64,000 bases of DNA, taken from the NCBI GenBank assembly GCA_016946835.1, contig JACVTC010000177.1, forward strand, positions 249,380-313,379. Direction: 5' to 3'. The stretch comes from Neocallimastix lanati (nom. inval.). Its lineage: Eukaryota > Neocallimastigomycota > Neocallimastigomycetes > Neocallimastigales > Neocallimastigaceae. How positions within the stretch are numbered: the stretch's first letter is position 1; each line of letters opens with the position of its first letter. Positions 23,137-35,443 of this stretch are shown here, in pieces. The notes under the pieces were generated by a model. That model was not told the origin of the DNA. It worked only from the letters and a program-made list of their open reading frames with translations, and did not search any database. Made by a program: the position numbers and the translations under genes.

Positions 23137-23650
23137 TTTTTTTTTTTTTTTTTTTTTTTTTGACTATCCCTTGTAAGTCTTGATCATATCATCCCAGCCA
23201 CAACAGACAACTAATATCAGACAAACTTTATAGCGGGTGTATCAGGATACAACAAAGTGCTCCCATGCCATACCATTTCGGCGTCGACGCTCTCAGTCAC
23301 GGATTACAGAACCACAAGATTTGGAGATGATGGATATGGCAAGCCACAACCACATACACTATAACTTATTATTTATTTACTACATTACCTTTCTCCAAAT
23401 TAGGAAATCTACCCTAACACGTGATGAACACGCAGATACATTAACTAATGCGGATTTACAATACCCAGGAATCACCCCGCTTCAGGCAATGTATACGTAC
23501 AACTGAGAAGCACGATCATAGTGTAGACGATGACTTGTTCGATTTAAGGTTAAGCTGTCAAATGGATTATAATGGGTGGTAAGGTGGAATTGAACTCCGG
23601 ACTATTGACCTCAGGGTATACGCGTTAACCATTGACCCGATCTCACGGAG
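23137..23650 (-). mobile_element. tRNA-derived SINE (candidate)
   Basis: Read on the minus strand it has a tRNA-like head (23573-23646), a ~400-bp body less AT-rich than its surroundings, and a 25-nt poly(A) tail (poly-T at 23137-23161). The head shows an A-box-like GGGTCAATGGTTAACGC and a B-box-like GAGTTCAATTCC at tRNA spacing, but anticodon and acceptor stems are degenerate. This is the SINE plan: Pol III promoter, body, A-tail. No target duplication is recognised, and E3 inserted 8 bp from its head. An 89-codon ORF in the body is not convincing. Confidence 0.6.
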
Positions 23651-23658
23651 TTCTTTAC

Positions 23659-24097
23659 TGATAAATAATAACTATAATTACGTTATTTATTAAAAATATA
23701 TATATATATTTATATATATAAAATATTTTTAATTTTATTATAAAATTTATGATATAAATAATAATAGATTATTTTATTAGTATTATATATAAATTATTAA
23801 TAATTCTTAATACTTTACTATTATTTCTAAAGAATATTTTATTATAAAATTATAATTATTATTTTATTATTATTACTGATTGGATATTGTTGTTACACCA
23901 ATTTTAGAATATAAAAATAATAATTTAAAAAAAAATATTTTTAATCTCTCTCTTTTGAATAAAATAAATTTTTAATAATAAATGAATCAATAAATTAATA
24001 AAGATTTATATACTTATATATATTTATAAAGTATATAAAACAATTTCTATATAATCAAATAATAAAATAAAAATCTATTTATAACCAAGATTTATTA
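23659..24097 (+). repeat. E3 5' LTR
   Basis: 439 bp. I see one difference from the 3' LTR (a C to T at the ttatttctaaag site). Confidence 0.93.
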
Positions 24098-24114
24098 AGT
24101 GGTGCAGAACCACT
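24098..24114 (+). promoter_or_regulatory. E3 primer binding site region, hairpin
   Basis: AGTGGTGCAGAACCACT directly follows the LTR. TGGTGCAGAACC is a plausible tRNA-complementary PBS, and AGTGGT with ACCACT also forms a perfect 6-bp stem around GCAGA. The related E5 has AGTGGTGGAGAACC here without the full stem. Confidence 0.55.
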
Positions 24115-24185
24115 CTTACCCCGGAAAGCCTACTTTATATAACACACAATTCCCCATATTCTTAAATTATCTACCGTTTTATTTT

Positions 24186-25039
24186 ATGTCTTCAAATAAA
24201 ATAAAAGAAAATGATTATGAAAAAGCCACTCTCATGGCTAAAGAAATTGCCGCTCTAGGAAGAAGAGATACTAAATTCTTTCGGTGGAAGATGGAAGTAG
24301 AAGATATCTTCGAAGATTTATCTCTTTCAGAAAAAGAAAAAAAGAAAATCGTGATACTAGCTACCTATGGCAAAACTAAAGATCGTAGAATTGATATATA
24401 TTACGAAAATAAAGACCTATCACTCTCCGATTTTATTTCAAAAATAGGGGAACCATTCAGTAATAGCAAAATATCTAACGCTAATTTACATGAACTCGAA
24501 GCTTTAAAAATTAGTAAATACTCCGTTAAAGAGTTTAATAAAATATTTAAAGAACTATTATTAGAAATATCCGAAAGAGACAAGCCAAATGAAGAAAGGT
24601 TGATATTCTTATATAAAAAAGCTTGTAAGAAGAGAACCCCTGTTTTTAACGCGCTATTGACCAAGCAACCAAAATCATTAAAAGATGCATACGATATTGC
24701 ATTGAAGGTCGAAGAAACTATTGAACCTTATGTAAGCGATGATGAATACGATAGTACACAATTTAACAGAATACCTAAAAGAAGAAGCTTCAACAGAAGG
24801 AAACAGAATAACTTATCAGAAGATAAATTCAATAAAGTTGAGAAAGATCGAAAGAAAATAGATAAGGATATTCAAGAATCCTATCTAGAATCTTTGACCA
24901 AAAGCTTCGCTGAAATGAAGATCCACGTTTGCCATAGATGTCATGAAAAGGGACATGAAGAAAGATTTTGCCCTAATGAAATGTCTATCTGAACAAAGCA
25001 ATAGCTACAATAATCCAATATCAAAAACATTTAAATTAA
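24186..25039 (+). pseudogene. gag: E3 Gag, one-base deletion near the C-terminus
   Basis: The ATG at 24186 aligns with the E5 start (MSS...). The core includes NDYEKATLMAKEIAALG and RDTKFFRWKMEVEDIFEDL, then a basic linker and the zinc knuckle CHRCHEKGHEERFCP. Compared with E5 one base is missing near 24984 (after PNEMS), giving a stop at 24992. In the shifted frame the tail reads LNKAIATIIQYQKHLN and ends at 25037-25039, as in E5. Loss of about 16 residues may leave Gag usable, but the ribosome would then miss the frameshift site. Confidence 0.85.
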
Positions 25040-25063
25040 TAAAGGGAAGTTCTCAATCTTCCC
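25030..25063 (+). promoter_or_regulatory. E3 -1 frameshift signal (now out of gag frame)
   Basis: TTTAAAT (25030-25036), the ancestral gag stop TAA (25037-25039), a 7-nt spacer, then stem GGGAAG (25044-25049) with CTTCCC (25058-25063) and loop TTCTCAAT. Same design as E5. Confidence 0.82.
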
Positions 25064-28000
25064 GACGTATAAACAAAATTGATAGCGCTTTTGAATATAG
25101 AAACAAAAACGAACATAATAATCATAAGGCAACTGCATATCATCACGGTGAAAAATCCAAAGTTAACCATTACCATAATTATCCAGAAGCCCCTGAGTCT
25201 GATACCACATCATCTACAGACGAATCCGAAGAAAAATCAAATAATTACAATTCCCCACATGAAGATTTAGTAAATTCAACCAGTATCCAAGATAATAATA
25301 ATCTTTTATATGGTATCAAACGAAAACACTCCGATACTAACAAAATAAACAAAAATGAACAATATACTTTTTCCAAAAAGAGACTTATGGAAAATGCTAC
25401 TCCTATAAATACCAAAGCTACTCAACTGAAAGCTCAACAAGAAAAATCAGATCAAGAAGTGTATCAACGGAACCAAAATGGTAAAATTCTTCATAAGAAC
25501 AACTCCAATAAATTAGAAATTTTAGACACTTCTGTTATTGCTGGGAAAAATATTTCTTCAGCCAAGAAAAAGAATAAAGAAGAAAGAAATAAGAGAAGAA
25601 TAGGTCTGGATTCTACTAATAAGAATGAGGAGGTTGAAATAGACGTTCCAGACACGGAAATCAACGACAACGCTACAAAAAAAAATTATTATGACTTCCT
25701 CAGAACTATTATTATGTTAGATGACAAGAAGGAATATGACCTCTTTGAAGCCCTAAACAATTCGAATGCCGGAATAACCTTTGCTCAGCTATTTGCCGTA
25801 AGTCCTCTATTAAGACGTTTATGAATTAAGGGTTTAAAATTAAACCCTAAAGATATTAGAAAAATCAATTCCGTTCACCATACAAATCTAGACGAAAATG
25901 ACTCCGATTTTCTTATAAACGTTTTTAAAAATATTAACACTGATTACAAAAGTTCTACTCCTGTAAGTGAAAAAGTAGTTGAATCCAATTTAAACGACCT
26001 TAGCACAAAAAGAATAAATCTAATAAATAAAGCAAATATCGCCGCTGTTATTGGTTCCATTGATAAACATGTCGTGAAAGTATTAGTAGATACAGGAGCA
26101 GAAGTAAACATCATTAACAAGCCTTTTTTTGAATTAATTGCTAAAAATCATAAAGTCCACATTCTTGAAAGAAACTACTTTAAAGTCCCTGGAAAGAATA
26201 TGACCTCCACTAATCAAGTTATTAATTTATGCTTAAAATTTGAAAATCTTGTCATTAATGCCCCCTTCTATATATTGGATGACGACGACCCTTCTTATGA
26301 TATTATCATAGGTCGCCAGGTTCACAAAGATTATCGTTTGTTCGTCGATCCAGACGATGATGCCCTGTATATGAAAACCGACACCAACCCAGTACTCGTA
26401 GCGCATCCAACTGATATCACTACATCAAATAGATTATTTAGAATCTCTATTTATAGTAATCCAGATGAATTCCCCGCTTATTCTGAACTTCCTGATGGTG
26501 GTATTGAACTTAGTGATATTGATAACATAAAACTTAATAATCTTATTGACAAATATAAAGATGTACTTATAAATTCTATTGATGATGCATCCATTGCTAA
26601 AGCTGAACCACATACAATAGAACTTACCAATGAAAAACCGATCAAATCAAGACCCTACAAAATCTCACTGGAACAATCCAAGGCCCTCAAAGATGAAATT
26701 ATTAAGTTATTAAACCATGGATTAATTGAACCGTCACATTCACCTTGGTCGTTCCCAGTCATACTTGTACGCAAAAAAAATGGTAAATGGCGTATGTGTG
26801 TCGACTACCGTCGACTTAACCAAATTACTATAAAAGATGCATACGCTCTCCCCTTCATTGATGAACTTTTGGAATCGGTCCACAGAGCTAGGTTTTTCTC
26901 TGCTATTGATCTATTCTCAGGGTTCCATCAAATTCCAATGAACCCAAAAGATGTTGAAAAAACGGCATTTACGACAAAGTTTGGAAATTTCAATTTCTTA
27001 GTAATGCCATTTGGACTCACTAATGCTCCTGCTACCTTCCAACGGGAGATGAATCGTATTCTTATGCCACTAATAGGTGTTTGTCTTTTCGTATATATGG
27101 ATGACATTCTCGTCTATTCTCCGACATTCGAACAGCATCTCCAAGACTTAGAAAAATTATTTATCATTTTGAGAGATAATAAATTTTCTATTAACCTCGA
27201 AAAGTGTTCGTTCTGTAAAGGTTCAGTTGAAGTTCTTGGCCACATGCTCACCAGAGAGGGCATTAAGCCTATGGCCTCTAAAGTTCTTGCAATAGCCTCG
27301 TGGAATACTCCTAAAGACGTCACTCAACTTCGTTCCTTTCTGGGCCTTATCAGCTATTACCGGAAGTTTATCCCAAATTTTGCAGGTATCTCTAACTGCT
27401 TATATAAACTTACTAGTCCAAAAAAGCCATTTCACTGGACAAACATCCATATTGACACCTTTAACAATCTTAAAAATGTCATTTGTTCAAATTCGGTCTT
27501 GAAATACCCAGATCCACACCGCCCACTGATCATACGGACTGATGCATCCTCTTACGCTGTTGGTGCTGTTTTGTTACAAGTCCAAGACGAATCTAACATA
27601 GAATTTCTCATTTATTGTGTAAGTCGTTGTTTAAAAGATGCTGAAACCCGCTACTCTGTCACCGAAAAAGAAGGTATTGCGGTTATCTTTGCTTTAAAGA
27701 AGTTTCGTTCTTATATAGCCGCTTCTCCTTTTCCAGTCAATATTTATACTGACCACAAACCTTTGGTTGGTTTTTTCTATAATAGTATTCCCAGCAAAGA
27801 CCGTCATTTTAGGTGGATTTCAATTTTTAATGAGTTTAGAGTTAATTTAATTTATGAAAAAGGTAAAAATAACGTTTTTGCAGATGCTCTGTCTCGTTTA
27901 CCTTCGCGTATTAGTTCTATTAAGTCTATCCTTACCGATAGCGATGACACCTCTTCCTTCGCTCCTCCCCAAATCATTGAATATGTTAAAAATAATTATT

Positions 28001-29115
28001 CTTTATATAATGGGCAACTTGTTTTTCAAGACAAAAATGGTAAATTTTTAAAAGTGATAGAGGACGATTCTACTAAATCCTCTTTAATTCGTAAGGCTCA
28101 TCTTGTGGGCCATGAAGGTGCCGAGAAAACATTCAAAAGACTAAAAGAAGCGTACTACTGTCCAGGCATGAGAAACGATGTAAATAAGCATGTTAAAACA
28201 TGCTTACGTTGCCAATGTTATCGTCCGAAGCCTATAAGTAAAAACCTTTCGAATATTCCCACTCCTGTTGAAAGACCATTCGTTAGAGTAGGCCTTGATA
28301 TTGTAGGTCCTCTACCGATTACAGATAAAGGAAATCAATACTTAATCGTACTTGTAGATTACACTACTAAATGGGTAGAGGCATCACCTTTAAAGAAAAT
28401 AGAAAGTCAAGATGTAATTAGCTTTCTTAAAGATGTTTTTGCAAGACATGGTGTGCCGGAACTAATAATAACAGATAATGGCACGCAGTTCTCGTCGGAT
28501 GTCACTAAAACAATGGTTGATTTATATGGATCGAGGATTCAGTTTGTTGCTCCTCACCATCCAGAAGCTAATGGACAGGTCGAGAACAGGAACAGAGAAA
28601 TCATTAAAATATTAAGACATCTCTGTCTTTATCAAGCAAATTGGGATGAATATATTCCAACTTCCCTATGGGCACTTCGGACTTCTAGGTCTAGCGTAAC
28701 CGGTTTCAGTAGTTTTGAACTCCTATATGGTAGGAAAGATCTATGGCCATTGAGTGTTGTTATTCCTGACATTGCCAAAAATAAAAATGAATCAGATGAT
28801 GAATATAATTTAAGAAGATTCATTCGTCACCAAAAATGGGTAAAAGAAGCCATGGAAAACATAAAGCAAGCTCATTCTTACTGGCTTCAAAGAAGCAAAG
28901 CAGTTGATAGTATGAACCATACCTATAAACCTGGTGACTTAGTTTTAGTTCGCTACATTGGAAGAAAGAAATTAGATCCATTTTTCATTGGACCATTTAA
29001 AGTAATTAAGGCTTCTAAATTTAACACACTTGTTTTAGAAACAATAGATACTCACAAAATACTAGAAAGAAACGTCCATGTTAAGAATGTTAAACCCTAC
29101 TTAGCTTCAATATAA
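25036..29115 (+). pseudogene. pol: E3 Pol: protease, RT, RNase H, integrase, one in-frame TGA
   Basis: Open from the slip site except for TGA at 25822-25824, where E5 has a Cys codon (RRLCIKGLKL). Domains: retropepsin KVLVDTGAEVNII with normal D-T-G (~26074); RT with FHQIPMN, MPFGLTNAPATFQRE and FVYMDDILVY (~26640-27250); RNase H with RTDASSYAVGAVLLQ and TDHKPLVGF; integrase with HLVGHEGAEKT...CLRCQC zinc site, GLDIVGPLP, TDNGTQFSSD and NGQVENRN (D,D,E), and a LDPFFIGPFKVIK tail. All catalytic residues I can check are present, so the TGA is the only evident pol defect. Confidence 0.92.
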
Positions 29116-29125
29116 TCGTTTTAAT

Positions 29126-29132
<7 letters not shown>

Positions 29133-29203
<71 letters not shown>
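29133..29203 (+). repeat. 71-nt poly(A) in the E3 3' UTR
   Basis: Lies 17 nt after the pol stop, on the sense strand. Comparable tracts occur in the same place in E2, E4, E5 and E6. Confidence 0.95.
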
Positions 29204-29206
<3 letters not shown>

Positions 29207-29242
29207 ATTATTTATATTAATTATTCAGATAAAATTTTATCT

Positions 29243-29257
29243 TAGGGCGAGAAATCT
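29243..29257 (+). promoter_or_regulatory. E3 polypurine tract
   Basis: TAGGGCGAGAAATCT sits directly before the 3' LTR. Confidence 0.55.
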
Positions 29258-29696
29258 TGATAAATAATAACTATAATTACGTTATTTATTAAAAATATAT
29301 ATATATATTTATATATATAAAATATTTTTAATTTTATTATAAAATTTATGATATAAATAATAATAGATTATTTTATTAGTATTATATATAAATTATTAAT
29401 AATTCTTAATACTTTACTATTATTTTTAAAGAATATTTTATTATAAAATTATAATTATTATTTTATTATTATTACTGATTGGATATTGTTGTTACACCAA
29501 TTTTAGAATATAAAAATAATAATTTAAAAAAAAATATTTTTAATCTCTCTCTTTTGAATAAAATAAATTTTTAATAATAAATGAATCAATAAATTAATAA
29601 AGATTTATATACTTATATATATTTATAAAGTATATAAAACAATTTCTATATAATCAAATAATAAAATAAAAATCTATTTATAACCAAGATTTATTA
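29258..29696 (+). repeat. E3 3' LTR
   Basis: 439 bp, followed by the TTAC duplicate. Confidence 0.93.
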
Positions 29697-29792
29697 TTAC
29701 ACATTATATATTAGTGCTAAGGCTTCAAAGGAATTAGAAACCACTTCACATAGCAAATTCTCTTCGTAGTCATTTTTTTTTTGTAAATTCAT

Positions 29793-29864
29793 AGGGGCGT
29801 TCTGGATTTGAACCGAAGACCTATTGATCTGCAGTCAATTGCTCTACCGCTGAGCTAACACCCC
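29793..29864 (-). tRNA. tRNA-Cys (anticodon GCA)
   Basis: 72 nt with no intron. The acceptor stem GGGGTGT pairs with ACGCCCC (one G-U), the D arm is GCTC/GAGC, the anticodon stem ATTGA/TCAAT has loop CTGCAGA, and the discriminator is T. The T stem TTCGG/CCAGA has a central C-A mismatch plus a G-U. No run of four T follows within about 40 nt on the transcribed strand, so transcription termination and function are uncertain. Confidence 0.88.
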
Positions 29865-30956
29865 GTGATAAAAATGATATCATTGATTTATGGTATAAAT
29901 GTTTAATAGAATTAAATACACTCTAAATTTATGAATAATAATTAACTAGAATATATATAGTTTAAATTATATTTATATTAATATCAATATATTTTATTAA
30001 TATCAATATCAATATTTAAATTTTATTAATAATAAATATTTAATATTATAATAAATTTTATTCTATTATTTAATTAATTTAATAATAAAATATATAAATT
30101 TATTTATTTTATTTGAATAAAATAAAATGGAAAGGTTTTATTATTAAAATATTTAATAATAAAATATAATAAAATAAAATTAAAAAAAATAAAAATAAAA
30201 TAAAATTCTCAACAGAAAACTTATTTATTCTTTTTTTATTCTTTTTTTGTTTTTATTTTATTTTTTTAATGCTAAAATACAATAAATAAAAATATACGTT
30301 GAAAATAGTGGCGAATTACATATATTATACACATTGTACAAAAATTTATGATGAATATACATAAATTATGACAAAATGCTTCACATTCAACTTAAATGGT
30401 TTGTGTCAAAATTGTGACCAATATTCACGTGATCCAATTACTAATGTGATATTCTTTATGTTGTAGCTGGTTTAATAAGTGTATTTGAGTTATTAATAAT
30501 TTTTATTAATGTTTATTTTATAATTACAATATTATTTCTACTAAAGAAAAACAAAAACAAGAATAAGAGTTAATATTAATTATACTGTAAAGTATTAATA
30601 ATATATAATTATTATAAATAAATATATATATATAAATATATATATAAATAAATAATATTTTAATATGAATAATATATAAATAATATAAACTATTATATTA
30701 ATTATATATACTTTAATAATTATAAACTTTAATAATTTAAAATAAAAAAGTATAATTTAATATTTAAGAAATATATATAAGGAATATAAATAATATATAC
30801 AAAATATAAATAATATAAAATATAAATAATAATATAAATTATTATAAATAATAAGATATAAATTTAATATCTGAATATACAAATATTCAAATATACAAAT
30901 ATGTTGCTACACATATTTGTTTTATATCATTACACAAAATGATATTGATCATGTGA
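29865..30956. other. AT-rich spacer
   Basis: Long AT-only tracts (29990-30290, 30540-30900). A more mixed segment at 30300-30480 has no ORF or recognised structure. Confidence 0.55.
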
Positions 30957-32950
30957 CAAGCACCAAGTCATCTCTATGACACCGGTGCTTGTGAACACAT
31001 TACAAGGGATAAGACTTTACTTTCTAATTTCGTTCCAAACAAGATGGTCCTACGATGTACCAACAACACCACCTGTACCTTTGAGGGTTATGGTACTTTT
31101 CATGGTACCATTAACAATTTTCCGGTTACCATAAATAGAGTTCTTTATTCCAAGAATGTAAATAAGAACCTTATTAGTGGAATTAAATTAGCCTCCGAAG
31201 GTATTCTCTTTAGTACTGGAACTAAAGATAATAAAACCTTCGTTAAATTATCATCCTCTAAGGATAACTCAACCTTAGGTTATTTTTATAACCAAGATAA
31301 TATTATTAGAATCCCAATTTTACAGGGATCTAATATTTTATCTAACCTTGAGGACGATAATAATAGTGATCTGCAGTTATGGCATAACAGATTAGGCCAT
31401 TTCTACAATAAAGATATTTTCACATATCTTTCAGATCACAACACTCTTGTAAATAACTGCCCTGAGTGCAGTATTTGCAAATTAAAAAGAAGCCCCCATA
31501 ATAAAATTCCTCCCCGGGCTTCTGAAAATCTTGAGGTCATTCATTCGGATATAGTTGGACCTCTTGAAACCTCAGTTACAGGAAAGAAATATTTCATTTC
31601 TTTCATTGATGAACATTGTAGAAAATCTTGGACCTTCCTTCTTAAGGAAAAGTCTGAGGCTACAAATGTTATCATTTATTCTTTTAAGTAACTTTTTAAT
31701 CACTTTAATAATTATAGCGTTAAATATTTTAAATCCGACAACGCTAAAGAATATAAAAATAAAAAGGTACAGAAATTTTGCAAACAAAATGGTATTATTA
31801 AATCTTTCTCTCCTTAATATAATCCTCAAAATAATGGAATTGCAGAAAGATTTAATCAAACAATTATTAATTGTATAAAAACCATTTTGTTCAAAGCTAA
31901 TTTAAATATTAAATTTTGGGATTTTGCTCTCGTTTATGCTACTATTTTATACAATATTACTCCTCATAGTAGCATCCAAAATAATATCCCAAATGAGCTC
32001 TTTTATTGTAAAAGAGTTAATTTATCTAAAATAAAGGTCTTTGGTTGTATTGCTTATCATAACAACCTTCAAGATAAGGCCTCCAAACTAAATGAAAACT
32101 CCGACAAAGGTATCTTCCTGGGCATCGATACTTTCTCAAACTCTTACATTATTATTAACAACCGCTCCCATAAAGTTGTTTCAACAAGAGAGGCAACTTT
32201 CTTTGAAGATAAATTTACGGATCTACCTGAGTTCTCCAGAGACTCTGATCATACACTCTTTGTGAATCTTCCCTTCAACTTGAACTCCCCTTCTGAACAT
32301 AATTCTATGTTTGGTGATGCATTTCCTGTTTCCGAGTCACGTGAGGAAGTAAATATTAATTCCACAAAAGTTTCTCAAAATGACGTGGAAAAGGGGTTAC
32401 ACAACATTTCTATTCCCATTGATATACAATCACGTGTTGTGTATAATTTGTTTTGGACACGTGCTCATAGCTCATTTCATGACCAGTGATATGGTCTTAT
32501 CAATCACCACCTCTCCACCACTCACCTTCCGAATGGCCATGAATTCAGCTGATAAAGATAAATGGATCCAAGCCATCTATGATGAGCTGGATAATCTTTA
32601 CAGCAATAATATCATGACGTTCGTCCAAAAGGTACCGGAGGGTAGCACTGTTATAACCACTAAATGGGTATTCAACATAAAGCTTAACGACCAAAACCTT
32701 ATTGAAAAATATAAGGCTAGATTGGTCGCAAGAGGCTTCAATCAAAAGGAAGGAATAGATTATGAATTAACCTATTCCCCCACCTTAAATAGCGATAGCA
32801 TAAAATTGATTATCGCTTTGGCCGCCAAATTAAAGTGGAATATCCATCAATTGGATATTAAAGCGGCCTATTTAAATGCAAACATGGATAAAGTAATATA
32901 CACAACTATACGTCCAGGTGACGCTAATTATAAGCCAATTTATTATGCAT
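30957..32950 (+). pseudogene. pol: E9: truncated copia-type Pol (protease, integrase, partial RT)
   Basis: Begins inside the protease (HLYDTGACEHITRDK, active-site D-T-G), then the copia order: GAG-pre-integrase (LQLWHNRLGHF), integrase zinc ligands (CPECSICKLKRSPH) and core (HSDIVGPLET, SDNAKEY, NGIAERFN), followed by the start of RT (WVFNIKLNDQ, KARLVARGFNQKEGIDY, QLDIKAAYLNA). In-frame TAAs lie at 31689-31691 and about 31816, and a frameshift lies between 32380 and 32489. The RT is cut at 32950 by an LTR fragment, so RT catalytic residues, RNase H and LTRs are missing. Confidence 0.88.
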
Positions 32951-33407
32951 TGTAACGGAGGTGCTTCTATTGTAAAGGCGGGATGAGATATAGAAACACA
33001 GAAAGGAGAAAACTCAATAGGTTTACACTATCTGTATAAATAATTCGTTTTATTAGAAATATTTTTTATTAATTATAAAATTTAAAATAATTATTAATAT
33101 TAATCAACAAGGTAATGTTTCGAATTACTTATACGTTAATTATTATTAATAAAAGCACGAAGAAAAATATTTTCATTCGTGAAGTTCGCACTATTTATAC
33201 TTTTAACGGAAAAACAGTTTTAACATGTAAAAATAATTTTAAAGAAATATTTAGAAATATGTTTGTAATAATTAATAATGTAAAGTTTCTAGAATATTGA
33301 TTTTAATTGATGAAAATGAATCTTATCAAAAAAGAATAAAATAATTTATATAATAAGAATTTCTAAATTCATTTCGGTTGAATTACGAACCGAAAGAATC
33401 TTTATTT
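32951..33407 (-). repeat. E1-type LTR fragment, cut by E4
   Basis: Begins TGTAACGG exactly where copia RT similarity stops and follows the E1 LTR pattern (aataggtttacact..., the aaaagcacgaagaaaaata block, the cttatttatact-like TATA segment). Its outer end is missing because E4 starts at 33408. The 60-codon ORF inside it is not a gene. Confidence 0.65.
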
Positions 33408-33936
33408 TGCTACAGTATTTAAATAAAAATGGAAATTGTCAATAAAATTGTAATAAAATATAATAATTAATTATATCACAATAATAAATAATAATATAAA
33501 ATTATTCAAATTTATTTAATTAATTAACAGCCAATAGGATTTAAATTATAGTAAATTAAAAGTATAAAAAGAAAAATTATTATAAATTTTTTAAAGGGTG
33601 GTTTTTTTTGGAGAAAATAGATATACATTAGTTAAGATAAATATATTCGGGGAATATATTTATTTATAAAATATAATATAGTAATAAGTTAGAAATAAAT
33701 AGTTAATAAGATTTTTTTATAATACTTTATTATAAAATTATATTACGACATAATAAATTAAATAAAATAAAATAAAACGACAAAAATAATTCTTAAAATT
33801 CTGTTTTAAAATAAAGTGTGTAGTAATTATATATTTCTATATTAGAATATACTATTTTATTTTATACTATCTTGCAAACTCACAAAAATATTGATACTAA
33901 AATATTAATAATAAAGATTAATAAAATAACGTATCA
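33408..33936 (+). repeat. E4 5' LTR
   Basis: 529 bp; I see one difference from the 3' copy (aataggattt versus aataagattt). Confidence 0.92.
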
Positions 33937-33942
33937 AAATTT

Positions 33943-33959
33943 TGGCGCCCAACGTGGGG
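33943..33959 (+). promoter_or_regulatory. E4 primer binding site candidate
   Basis: TGGCGCCCAACGTGGGG, 6 nt after the LTR, starts with the expected TGG and differs completely from the TGGTGGAGA type of E2, E5 and E7. The primer tRNA cannot be named here. Confidence 0.7.
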
Positions 33960-34094
33960 GGAAAGCAAGATTTAATAAAGAAGTATGAAAATAATAAGGA
34001 AATAATAATTACAAATAAATTATTTAATAATAAACCATAATTTTATAATTTTTTTTATATAATCATTACCATTAAAAATTACAAAAATCTTAAA

Positions 34095-35421
34095 ATGTTT
34101 GATGCAGCTAAATTGCAAAGAATCTTACCATTGTTAATCAATTATGGTAAAGATGTGGAAAGTTGGATAACAGATTTTTCCAAAACGATGGAACTTTATG
34201 ATATAATGGAACCTCGACGCATTTTTACATGGGCTAAAGAGGCCGTGGAAGAAGATATTCAAGGCGCATTAAATTCATTAGTAAAAGGAAGAGGTGACTC
34301 AATCAGATATCCTACATTAAAGGAGATTCAAGATACAATAGAAGAACATTTACATATAACTGAGAATGATAAATGTTCTGTTCTTAAATCTTTAAAAATT
34401 AATGAAGACGAGTCGTTAAAAAAAGTTTAATTACAAATATAAAAAATTATATAATAAACTCAGTTTGGAATATAGAAGACTTATTTCGGTCAAAGATTAT
34501 ACAAATGCTATTAGTTCTCGAGTATTTCCCTGTTCAAGAGTTATGATAGCGGAATGTGAAACAATAAATGAAGCATTTAAAATAGCTGAAGTAGCTGAAG
34601 AAGCTGAAAAAGAAATATCCAATGCAAATCAAAGGAGCAAAATTAATAATAATATGGGAACAAACATCATGTTTACTCAAAACCATACTAATAATAATGT
34701 ATTATTGAATCACCCTTTTTACGAAAATCTTCACTCAAGACAACTACCAATGAATCAAGATGGAAATAATACCTTTATTGGAGAAAACAATTGGAATTTT
34801 AGAGCTAGCTCATGGAACAATAATAACTCTAGGAATCCAAATTATTCGAATCATGCGGTAAATTTAAGAAATCATATGAATTATTATTCAAATAACAGTA
34901 ATAATTACGTTAATAGAATGTCAAGAAGGAATTCAATAAATGGATATAATAATAAAATCAATTATGATTGGTATTCGAACAATAACAAAATCAACAATCA
35001 TTATATGAATTTTAATATGATGAATAATACGAACAAAATGAGTAATAATCAATTACTCAGTGAAGGAGAAGATAACCAAAATAATATTGATTTAAAAAAT
35101 ATAAATAATAATATGATGACTAATAATAATAAAGAATATAACAATCAAATGACTAATGGTAACACAATTAACACTAATAATATGACTCAATCTTTTAGCT
35201 ACCAAAATAGGAAAAAATATCATAGTAGAACAGAAAACAACAATGTCATTAATACCTTAGTAACCAAAAATAATAATAAATTTAATGATGACAACAATTA
35301 TCATGTGAATTGTTATCGTTGTACAATGGAGGGACATAGAGCTTCAGAATGTCCGTACACATTTAAACAATTGGCTGAAATGGAAGAACAGGGTTTGATT
35401 AATAAACCTTTAAACCAATAA
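34095..35421 (+). pseudogene. gag: E4 Gag, one extra base after residue ~110
   Basis: N-terminal 111 residues (MFDAAKLQRILPLLINYGKD...) match E2 Gag. An extra base in an A-run at about 34420 (ttaaaaaaagttt) stops the frame at 34430. The rest continues in the +1 frame to 35421: SVKDYTNAI motif, Asn/Met-rich linker, zinc knuckle CYRCTMEGHRASECP. Without this indel Gag would be about 440 aa. Confidence 0.88.
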
Positions 35422-35443
35422 ATGGGAGAAGGATAACTTCCAT
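35409..35443 (+). promoter_or_regulatory. E4 -1 frameshift signal
   Basis: TTTAAAC (35409-35415), gag stop 35419-35421, stem ATGGGAG (35422-35428) with CTTCCAT (35437-35443), seven pairs including one G-U. The loop AAGGATAA is nearly the same as in E2, while stem bases changed in a compatible way. Confidence 0.87.

Larger units (their letters stand above)
23659..29696 (+). mobile_element. E3: Ty3-like LTR retrotransposon, nearly intact
   Basis: Two 439-bp LTRs flank gag and pol. TTAC duplicates are at 23655-23658 and 29697-29700, a 4-bp target duplication. The LTR ends TGATAAAT and ATTTATTA are a near-perfect inverted repeat. It is the closest relative of E5 in the window. Lesions: one missing base near the gag end and one in-frame TGA in pol. 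No chromodomain. Confidence 0.93.

Noticed and set aside
23237-23506. 89-codon ORF in the SINE body
   Set aside because: No ATG-supported family signal; open by virtue of local composition within a Pol III-type element.
33115-33300. 61-codon ORF
   Set aside because: Lies within an LTR fragment and matches the non-coding LTR of E1.
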